Below are positions 1-4,384 of a stretch of DNA of 6,114 nt, in pieces (within the stretch, counting starts at the first letter, position 1; each line of letters begins with the position of its first letter). The notes beneath the pieces are model-generated. The model worked only from the letters and a program-made list of their open reading frames with translations, was not told the origin of the DNA and searched no databases. The translations under genes and the position numbers were made by a program. Source of the DNA: Oscillospiraceae bacterium (GTDB lineage Bacteria > Bacillota > Clostridia > Oscillospirales > CAG-272); contig WREN01000147.1 of the NCBI GenBank assembly GCA_009779295.1, forward strand, positions 1 through 6,114. The letters are read 5' to 3'.

Positions 1-105
1 AAGCGTTTCAGAATCGTTTCCGAAAGGTACAGAAACCGCCGTAAAGGGTTCGGTCTACGCTTTAATCTCATTGCTGGTATCTGTAATTATGAAATTATTA
101 ATTGA
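1..105 (+). CDS. IS5-type transposase, C-terminal end (partial)
   Basis: The open frame enters from the left edge and ends at TGA 103-105, giving the last 34 residues of a protein. They contain RYRNRRKGFGLRFNLIAGI, the basic and hydrophobic tail typical of IS5-family (DDE_Tnp_1) transposases, where it follows the catalytic glutamate region. The protein would cut and join the ends of its own insertion sequence. The catalytic residues lie outside the window, so activity cannot be judged. The gene points toward the DUF3791 gene, and their stop codons face each other 13 bases apart. The family call rests on recognising this tail; the exact IS name cannot be given. Confidence 0.85.
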   Translation, partial: KRFRIVSERYRNRRKGFGLRFNLIAGICNYEIIN

Positions 106-119
106 TTTCGCAAGAGGTC
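1..119 (+). mobile_element. Right end of an IS5-like insertion sequence (partial)
   Basis: This covers the transposase tail plus the short stretch TTTCGCAAGAGGTCT (105-119) just after its stop. IS5-type elements usually end within a few tens of bases of the transposase stop, and this stretch resembles terminal repeats I associate with such elements in Firmicutes. The tetranucleotide CTAA at 119-122 fits the YTAR target duplicated by the IS5 subgroup, so the boundary may lie at 118/119. The left end is outside the window, so the inverted repeat and target duplication cannot be confirmed. Confidence 0.5.
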
Positions 120-352
120 TAATGTATATCACCGCCGTTATTTCTGCAAATTATCTGTAAATCCTCAACTGTTTCATCAAACGACAACGTATGTTCAATT
201 TCGTAATGTTCCTGCAAAAAGTCAATCCCACCAAAATTATACAAGTATTTAAACGCGGTTTTGACATCAAGCGAATACTCACGGGCAAACTCATTTACGC
301 ACACCACGAGCCAATTTATTATATTTATTTCTTTTGTTGTTATAAAGATCAC
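119..352 (-). CDS. DUF3791 family protein, possibly with a damaged start
   Basis: This small acidic protein has 77 residues if read from GTG 350-352. It shows the DUF3791 pattern: an N-terminal helix (IINWLVVCVNEFAREY), then FKYLYNFGGIDFLQEHYE, then IEHTLSFDETVEDLQIICRNNGG. The conserved 'HYxxxHT...E..VEDL' block and the length fit the family. No biochemical role is established. Members are often found next to DUF3990 genes in accessory regions, but no DUF3990 partner is seen here. The GTG lies inside a nine-base match to the anti-Shine-Dalgarno (347-355), so it is a poor start; the expected start position holds ATA (341-343). TAG 119-121 ends the gene at the IS boundary. It lies 11 bases after the frameshifted ORF and probably shares its promoter at 659-687. 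The family call is firm; whether the gene is translated is uncertain. Confidence 0.8.
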   Translation of the reverse strand: MIFITTKEINIINWLVVCVNEFAREYSLDVKTAFKYLYNFGGIDFLQEHYEIEHTLSFDETVEDLQIICRNNGGDIH

Positions 353-355
353 CTC
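347..355 (-). promoter_or_regulatory. Ribosome binding site of the DUF3791 gene
   Basis: On the minus strand GAGGTGATC matches nine bases of the complement of the 16S rRNA tail. Its GAGG core lies 8 nt upstream of the ATA codon at 341-343, the ideal start distance. It overlaps the only in-frame start-like codon nearby (GTG 350-352), which argues against that GTG being the true start. Confidence 0.65.
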
Positions 356-363
356 TGCCTATA

Positions 364-605
364 TTATAAACTATTTATTTGAAATTTGCAACCCCCCTGC
401 AACCATTCTAATTTTTCTTCATGCGCCTTAATAGCCGTCTTTTTCTCGTTCCATTCCGTCAATATCACATAGTCATATCTGGCGGATTCCGCTTTAATGT
501 TCTTTTTAACACGATCATCAATTCCGCTAACCTTCTTTGCTTTTATTCCGGCAAGCGGTACGCCTCACAAACCGAATGATAATAATCGTTTACGTGTTTG
601 ACCAT
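364..605 (-). pseudogene. Frameshifted small ORF of unknown family
   Basis: ATG 603-605 has a clear ribosome binding site (GGAGG at 613-617, 7-nt gap) but the frame stops after 20 codons (MVKHVNDYYHSVCEAYRLPE). The -1 frame takes over at about 550 and runs open to TAA 364-366, reading GVPLAGIKAKKVSGIDDR, then a lysine-rich helical part, then ARYDYVILTEWNEKK and a tail with EEKLEWLQGG. That second frame has no credible start of its own. Joined, the frames give a charged, mostly helical protein of about 80 residues. I do not recognise it. It stands first in a two-gene unit with the DUF3791 gene, 11 bases upstream. One lost base (or two gained) near 550-560 would explain the break; a sequencing error would look the same. 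No programmed slippery heptamer is seen at the shift. Confidence 0.55.
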
Positions 606-612
606 AAAAACG

Positions 613-617
613 CCTCC
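613..617 (-). promoter_or_regulatory. Ribosome binding site of the frameshifted ORF
   Basis: GGAGG on the minus strand, 7 nt before ATG 603-605. It is the main reason to accept that ATG as a real start even though the frame soon stops. Confidence 0.65.
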
Positions 618-658
618 ATAATTTTGATAAGAAATATTAGCCGACGATTGTTGATAAT

Positions 659-687
659 ATTATATCACCAATTACTATTATTTGCAA
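659..687 (-). promoter_or_regulatory. Sigma-A-type promoter of the small-ORF/DUF3791 unit
   Basis: On the minus strand the -35 box is TTGCAA (682-687) and the -10 box is a perfect TATAAT (659-664), with a 17-bp spacer. The start point would be near 652, leaving a leader of about 45 nt before ATG 605. It is the only good promoter upstream of these two genes. A 15-bp palindrome lies 42 bp upstream of the -35 box. Confidence 0.65.
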
Positions 688-729
688 ATAATTTTTACAT
701 ATTTCACCAAAATTTAATAAGTGAACAAC

Positions 730-744
730 TGTACGAATCGTACA
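730..744. promoter_or_regulatory. Perfect 15-bp palindrome, possible operator
   Basis: TGTACGA-A-TCGTACA has two 7-base arms around one central base. It lies in an otherwise AT-rich stretch upstream of the promoter at 659-687. The symmetry suits a dimeric DNA-binding protein, and no U-run follows it as a terminator would have. No regulator gene is in the window, so its role as an operator is inference. It does not match the Gram-positive LexA box. Confidence 0.35.
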
Positions 745-762
745 CCTCAATAAGTACAAATG

Positions 763-787
763 AAAAAAACAGAGAGAACTATCTCCC
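763..787 (-). terminator. Small rho-independent terminator
   Basis: As minus-strand RNA, GGGAGA (782-787) pairs with UCUCUC (772-777) across the loop UAGU, including one G-U pair, and is followed by UG and seven U (763-769). The shape is that of an intrinsic terminator, though the 6-bp stem is weak. No gene is seen between it and the tRNA terminator at 882-922, so it may be a second stop for tRNA transcripts or the tail of a lost gene. Confidence 0.4.
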
Positions 788-832
788 ATTATTATCTTCA
801 TCTTCCACTATCTTTTAGTATGTTTTAATACC

Positions 833-854
833 GATAAGGGGCAAACAAGGGGCA
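833..854. repeat. Two tandem copies of an 11-bp repeat
   Basis: The unit AAGGGGCAAA plus C or A occurs twice in a row, differing only in the last base. It stands out from AT-rich surroundings, about 75 bp beyond the 3' end of the tRNA gene. It encodes nothing recognisable in any frame. Direct repeats near a tRNA 3' end can be remnants of recombinase binding sites or of a lost element edge, but nothing else supports that here. Confidence 0.4.
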
Positions 855-881
855 AAACATAGTTTTTATAAATTTCACCCA

Positions 882-922
882 AAAACAAAAACCCTTACGA
901 ATGTATACACCGTAAGGGTTTT
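882..922 (-). terminator. Rho-independent terminator of tRNA-Arg
   Basis: A perfect 12-bp stem, AAAACCCTTACG (911-922 on the minus strand) with CGTAAGGGTTTT (888-899), closes an 11-nt loop and continues into a U-rich tail. It begins 3 nt after the tRNA CCA end, as expected for a tRNA transcript read leftward. Confidence 0.85.
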
Positions 923-925
923 CTA

Positions 926-1001
926 TGGCGCGCCTGACAGGATTCGAACCTACGACCTGCCGGTTCGTAGCCGGACACTCTATCCACTGAGCTACAGGCG
1001 C
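926..1001 (-). tRNA. tRNA-Arg (anticodon ACG)
   Basis: The 76-nt cloverleaf has a perfect 7-bp acceptor stem (GCGCCTG with CAGGCGC), a D arm GCTC-AGTGGATA-GAGT closed by one G-U pair, an anticodon loop CTACGAA, a 5-nt variable loop AGGTC, a T arm with TTCGAAT, discriminator G and an encoded CCA (926-928). Anticodon ACG reads the CGN arginine codons, after the usual A34-to-inosine change. The outermost anticodon-stem pair (27-43) is a T-C mismatch; the other four pairs are G-C. The T stem has two G-U pairs. It lies 38 bases after the LRR gene, has its own promoter at 1025-1053 and its own terminator. Its 3' end faces the accessory segment on the left. Confidence 0.95.
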
Positions 1002-1024
1002 AAAAATATATTCTCTGATATTAT

Positions 1025-1053
1025 ATAATATCACATAAGTTATTTCTTGTCAA
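1025..1053 (-). promoter_or_regulatory. Promoter of tRNA-Arg, overlapping the LRR gene end
   Basis: On the minus strand a consensus TTGACA (1048-1053), a 17-bp spacer and an extended -10 (TGA-TATTAT, hexamer 1025-1030). The start would be near 1018, giving a leader of about 17 nt for 5' processing. The -35 box lies within the last codons of the LRR gene (Leu-Asp-Lys). Confidence 0.75.
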
Positions 1054-1747
1054 GAGGTTTTCTAACTTTTTTGACAATATGAAACGCTGAAATGACGGCA
1101 ACACCCAGTACAACCGTTATAATCGCCGCGATAAACAGCGGATAATACCCGCTTGATTTGAAATTCATAACGATATTATTGCGTTCCGCGTAATCTGCAG
1201 CATAACTGTTTTCCGAACAGTCGAGGATCAAACTTTCGCACGTCATGAAAACGTCATGACCGATAAATCCGACCGACGCCGGGATTTTCAATTCGCCTAA
1301 CCGCAGACAACCTTCGAACGCGAAATCATCGATGAAATTTAACGTTTCCGGCAAGATTATGTCTTTTAACATTACGCAGCCCGCAAACGTGCCTTTTTCA
1401 ATGCGTTCTAAATTTGCCGGAAGTTTTACGCTCCTTAGATTTATACATCCTTGAAACGCTTCAGCTCCGATGGACTCAACGATGTCCGAAATGATGATTT
1501 CCTCAAGGTCTACGTTGTTCAAACATGCCGTTTCCCGTATGTATTTCACAGGATATCCGTAAATTTCGTCGGGAATCACAATTTTGTTGACAAGTCTGGC
1601 GATACCCTCAACAGTAACAAATCCGTCGCCGTCTACCGAATAACCGATGCCGTCATCCGTATAGGTATACGCCTCATATTCTTCCGCCGATACGCTAACG
1701 CCAAAAAATATTAGCAAAAATATTAATATAATTAATTTCTTTAACAT
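1040..1747 (-). CDS. Secreted BspA-type leucine-rich repeat protein with C-terminal membrane anchor
   Basis: The 235-residue protein starts with a signal peptide (KK, then a hydrophobic run, cleavage likely after VSVSA near residue 21). A linker with GYPVKYI leads into LRR_5 (BspA-like) repeats. Cysteines at 101, 124, 147 and 170 mark an exact 23-residue period, each unit of the form 'L..I.LP..L..I....F.GC'. A terminal cap follows (CSENSYAADYAERNNI). Residues 201-225 form a membrane segment followed by lysines and arginine, so the repeats should face outward with a short basic tail inside. Such repeats usually bind proteins or glycans; no enzymatic motif is seen. ATG 1745-1747 overlaps the GH20 stop by 7 nt, implying translational coupling. 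The upstream ribosome binding site is weak, which fits coupling. No terminator separates it from the tRNA. The class is firm; the ligand is unknown. Confidence 0.88.
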   Translation of the reverse strand: MLKKLIILIFLLIFFGVSVSAEEYEAYTYTDDGIGYSVDGDGFVTVEGIARLVNKIVIPDEIYGYPVKYIRETACLNNVDLEEIIISDIVESIGAEAFQGCINLRSVKLPANLERIEKGTFAGCVMLKDIILPETLNFIDDFAFEGCLRLGELKIPASVGFIGHDVFMTCESLILDCSENSYAADYAERNNIVMNFKSSGYYPLFIAAIITVVLGVAVISAFHIVKKVRKPLDKK

Positions 1748-4164
1748 TTTCTCAACCCATTCACTTCGTACAACAATATTTCAGCGTCATGATTGCCGCA
1801 CCCGCGTATTTTAACGCACGCAATTTCTTTTTCCGGATAAGGGTTATCCCACGTAAACCTGTAGAGAGTTCCATCATCTATCTCTACGGGATCCGCCAAA
1901 TATGTCCCGATATATCCTTCATGCCTGTAATACTCCTGCGGCATGGGTTCGGCGTGCGGGCGGTTGACTTCACAGATATTACCGCCGTACTCAACGTCAA
2001 TTGTTTCATAACAGCCGTCGGTATATTTTATTTCATACTCACCGATTTTAATCAGCTTGCTGAAGAATTTTCGTTCAACGTTAGTGAGAGACGCGTGAGT
2101 AAACTCAATCGCATCGAAGAATCCAGCGGCATTTATGCCGTTAACTTTGAAAGTTACTTCAATTGTTGAGGCGTATGCGTTGGCAGGCGACGCAACTACT
2201 ATTTGCTCATCAGCAGCCAACAACGGAACCTGTTCATAATCGTACGGTGTTTGGTTGCGTAATTTCAAACGTAAATCGGGTATGAATTTTCTTACGACCA
2301 GATCGTAACTCCTGCGGCAGTTCACTTCATAACCATGCGTCCACATCATGCCTGCCGAATACAATAAATCGTACATTTTCCCTTCATAAGCCAAATCATA
2401 CTCGTTATTACTCACCCATGTCGAAACCTGTGCGCCAATGATTCCGGGTTTCGCCGCGCGTGATTTGAACCGCGGGTAATGGCTCGAATACATATTACCC
2501 ATTATAACTTCGAATCCGTGCTTTAATAAATGATCTTCTATGTCCAATCCAAAATTGAAATACCAAATAAAATCAAGCATTATAATATCTTTCGGAATCA
2601 TATCTATCGCGGGCGGCGTCTTATAATTGGTAACATCTTGAAGCATGTCACCCCAAATCATCATTTTCAACCCGCGTTCTTTCAAGAACGAGTGAAACAG
2701 ATTAATATCATACGCGAAAAGTTCCGCCGGATCTTTGTCTTTGCAAATCGGACAAACGCCGATTCTGTACACTTCGTCGTGTCCCATATGGACGTATCGC
2801 TTCGGTTTAAACACTTCAAGGATTTCGTTCGTCAAATCAAGGATTATCTCATAACTTTTCGGATTCGACGGGCAGTAACAGCTCGGATATTCCTCGTGCG
2901 GTACAATATCGGCTACGAATAGATTTTCACCTTCCTCGTTTTCCACAAATTGACCCGAGACCTCGCCGATTTCCGGATGAGAAAGCGTAATATACTGCAC
3001 ATGGCTGAGCGATTGGATTTCGGGAATTACTTCAAGTCCGAACGATTCGGCGTATTCGACGATTTCCCTGACTTCTGATTTCTCCAAAACCGGATTATTC
3101 GCGATCATATCACGGTGTCCGGGAACCGGACACAAATCAAGTTTGCTGTCCGCGCAGGCTTTCATCCAAACTTCGTTGATTTCCGGATGGCTGTCATATC
3201 TCATTCCGGCTGCTACCTCAATAAACAGCGTGTTGTATTTCATCGGCACAAGCAGATATTTTATTAAACGCTTGAAAAACGGTATCTGGTCGCGTTCCGG
3301 CAATCCGAAATGCGCGCCCCTGAACTGCATATACGGGCTGTCAGTTATCAAAACGCACGGGATTTCGAGTGTTTCGGGGTTAATGAGCTGCAACAGTGAT
3401 TCCACACCGTAGACGAGTCCGCGCCTGTCGGCGGCGTTGATACGGATATAATGGTCGTGAACGTCCAGCGAATAAGTTTCCGGCGCGGTCGTATTTAATT
3501 TATTAATAGTAATTGTAAAATCGGATTGCTTTCCGTACGGTTTGATTGGCAGTGTAATTCCGTATTCCTCTTCCAAACGTTCGGCTAAATGTCCGGAAGC
3601 GAACTTGCATTTATTACATGTCGTATCCGTTTCGATTGCTGTAATCGCGGATAATGATATAGTTGTATCCGGATAGAAACACAATGTTTTCGGACGCGGA
3701 TAAACTTCTGCATAGTCAGGCACCGCGCCGTTTATCGTCATGTATTCCACTAAAAGGTTTTTATACTGGAAATTTGTATTCAAACGTATCACGAGGTTGT
3801 CGCAGTCGGTAGCGGTAACGACAGTAATCAGCGGGTTGTCGTTCGGAACAGCGGGTACGCTGTGCGGTACACAGGGGATCGTTTCGCCGATTTTCTCCAG
3901 ACTGCCGCCCTGCAACACCGTAAACACTTCGATCTTTACGCAAGTCGTTGCGTCAACGAGTTTGACGGTGACGGAATCAACGTAGCAGCTGTGCTTGAGG
4001 TTGACAAACGCGTCAATCCCGATGTCCATCGTCGCCGTATATTTCCAGCCGCCGCGCAAAACGTAACCTTCTTCTTTAAGATAATCCGGCGGCATTGGAA
4101 TTTTTGTACCGCGTCGGTAAAAATTATATTCTTTTATATATTTGTTCAGACTGCCGATATACAT
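1741..4164 (-). CDS. Glycoside hydrolase family 20 (beta-N-acetylhexosaminidase-like), cytoplasmic
   Basis: Read from ATG 4162-4164 the protein has 807 residues. Layout: an N-terminal beta-rich, perhaps discoidin-like, part (about 40-145); a GH20b-type domain (about 150-260) ending in ADRRGLVYGVESLLQLI; the GH20 barrel (about 275-640); and a C-terminal beta domain (about 650-800). The barrel carries FRGAHFG (Arg 282), EIQSLSHVQY (His 388) and HMGHDE with the catalytic Asp 463-Glu 464 pair. Trp 504, 534 and 583 may line the pocket. The family releases terminal GlcNAc or GalNAc, using the substrate's acetamido group. No signal peptide is seen, so it should act on imported oligosaccharides. Two features depart from classical members: EIQSLSH replaces EIDMPGH, and a CPIC pair follows the catalytic site. 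A TTG at 4171-4173 would add three residues, but it lies only 1 nt from the ribosome binding site. The substrate is not known. Confidence 0.87.
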   Translation of the reverse strand: MYIGSLNKYIKEYNFYRRGTKIPMPPDYLKEEGYVLRGGWKYTATMDIGIDAFVNLKHSCYVDSVTVKLVDATTCVKIEVFTVLQGGSLEKIGETIPCVPHSVPAVPNDNPLITVVTATDCDNLVIRLNTNFQYKNLLVEYMTINGAVPDYAEVYPRPKTLCFYPDTTISLSAITAIETDTTCNKCKFASGHLAERLEEEYGITLPIKPYGKQSDFTITINKLNTTAPETYSLDVHDHYIRINAADRRGLVYGVESLLQLINPETLEIPCVLITDSPYMQFRGAHFGLPERDQIPFFKRLIKYLLVPMKYNTLFIEVAAGMRYDSHPEINEVWMKACADSKLDLCPVPGHRDMIANNPVLEKSEVREIVEYAESFGLEVIPEIQSLSHVQYITLSHPEIGEVSGQFVENEEGENLFVADIVPHEEYPSCYCPSNPKSYEIILDLTNEILEVFKPKRYVHMGHDEVYRIGVCPICKDKDPAELFAYDINLFHSFLKERGLKMMIWGDMLQDVTNYKTPPAIDMIPKDIIMLDFIWYFNFGLDIEDHLLKHGFEVIMGNMYSSHYPRFKSRAAKPGIIGAQVSTWVSNNEYDLAYEGKMYDLLYSAGMMWTHGYEVNCRRSYDLVVRKFIPDLRLKLRNQTPYDYEQVPLLAADEQIVVASPANAYASTIEVTFKVNGINAAGFFDAIEFTHASLTNVERKFFSKLIKIGEYEIKYTDGCYETIDVEYGGNICEVNRPHAEPMPQEYYRHEGYIGTYLADPVEIDDGTLYRFTWDNPYPEKEIACVKIRGCGNHDAEILLYEVNGLRKC

Positions 4165-4174
4165 TAAAATCAAA

Positions 4175-4183
4175 TCCCCCTTT
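4175..4183 (-). promoter_or_regulatory. Ribosome binding site of the GH20 gene, deciding the start
   Basis: AAAGGGGGA on the minus strand lies 10 nt before ATG 4162-4164 but only 1 nt before TTG 4171-4173. The spacing favours the ATG. Confidence 0.55.
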
Positions 4184-4207
4184 AAAATATAATTTAATTT
4201 TACTGTA

Positions 4208-4235
4208 ATATTATGAACATGGTATTAATTTACAA
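4208..4235 (-). promoter_or_regulatory. Candidate proximal promoter of the GH20-LRR operon
   Basis: TTGTAA (4230-4235), a 16-bp spacer and TAATAT (4208-4213) on the minus strand would start RNA near 4201, 37 nt before the ATG. It lies downstream of the hairpin at 4244-4286 and would escape it. In such AT-rich DNA a match of this quality can arise by chance. Confidence 0.4.
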
Positions 4236-4243
4236 GAAATAAT

Positions 4244-4286
4244 AAAAAAATAACCGTTCCCCCGTGCCGAGGTTGTAGGTTATTTT
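4244..4286 (-). terminator. Terminator-like hairpin at the start of the GH20 leader
   Basis: An outer stem pairs 4247-4255 with 4278-4286 (9 bp, A/T-rich with two G-C pairs). An inner 5-bp stem pairs 4260-4264 with 4268-4272 around a 3-nt loop. On the minus strand the inner stem is complete because one pair is G-U; on the plus strand that position is C-A. Seven U follow on the minus strand (4244-4250), against a broken TTTTCATTTT on the plus strand. Nothing upstream on the minus strand needs a terminator except the promoter at 4288-4316. So it may act as an attenuator, end a very short RNA, or simply insulate the divergent genes. Confidence 0.5.
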
Positions 4287-4287
4287 C

Positions 4288-4316
4288 ATTTTAACATACT
4301 TTTGTCTTTTTGTAAA
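4288..4316 (-). promoter_or_regulatory. Distal promoter toward the hairpin and GH20
   Basis: TTTACA (4311-4316), a 17-bp spacer and an extended -10 (TGT-TAAAAT, hexamer 4288-4293) on the minus strand. The start would be near 4281, inside the outer stem of the hairpin, so the RNA begins with the hairpin. Its -35 box is 12 bp from that of the opposite promoter. Confidence 0.55.
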
Positions 4317-4328
4317 TACCCTCTATAC

Positions 4329-4357
4329 TTGACAAATATCCGAAATTATGTTACTAT
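4329..4357 (+). promoter_or_regulatory. Promoter of the aconitase-like hydratase gene
   Basis: A consensus TTGACA (4329-4334), a 17-bp spacer and an extended -10 (TGT-TACTAT, hexamer 4352-4357). The start would be near 4364, giving a leader of about 20 nt. Confidence 0.7.
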
Positions 4358-4373
4358 TAAAAAAACTTTTGAC

Positions 4374-4377
4374 GGAG
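4374..4377 (+). promoter_or_regulatory. Ribosome binding site of the hydratase gene
   Basis: GGAG lies 7 nt before ATG 4385-4387. It fixes the start of a gene that has no stop in the window. Confidence 0.7.
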
Positions 4378-4384
4378 AAATAAT

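Larger units (their letters stand above)
606..925. other. Gene-free stretch between the small-ORF unit and tRNA-Arg
   Basis: No convincing gene lies in these 320 bases. They hold, in order, the promoter at 659-687, the palindrome at 730-744, a weak terminator at 763-787, the tandem repeat at 833-854 and the tRNA terminator at 882-922. The base composition is very AT-rich. Open frames here are short, lack ribosome binding sites and have low-complexity products. Confidence 0.6.

Noticed and set aside
191..382. 63-codon plus-strand ORF
   Set aside because: It is antisense to the DUF3791 gene and ends in a run of Tyr, Phe and Cys typical of random AT-rich frames.
545..565. Programmed ribosomal frameshift in the small ORF
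   Set aside because: No X-XXY-YYZ slippery heptamer or clear downstream structure is present; a mutation or read error is simpler.
537..818. 93-codon plus-strand ORF
   Set aside because: Its product is low-complexity and it crosses the promoter, palindrome and terminator of the opposite strand; no ribosome binding site precedes it.
833..854. CRISPR-like repeat
   Set aside because: Only two directly abutting 11-bp copies without spacers; not an array.
825..1034. Minus-strand ORF with VAQWIECPATNRQVVGSNPVRRA
   Set aside because: This is the well-known false translation of a tRNA gene; the tRNA-Arg at 926-1001 and its terminator fully explain it.
1451..1714. 87-codon plus-strand ORF
   Set aside because: It is antisense to the LRR gene, whose 23-residue repeats make that frame certain.
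1789..4167. Plus-strand ORFs and one short minus-frame ORF inside the GH20 gene
   Set aside because: They overlap the GH20 coding frame, have no ribosome binding sites and no recognisable motifs.
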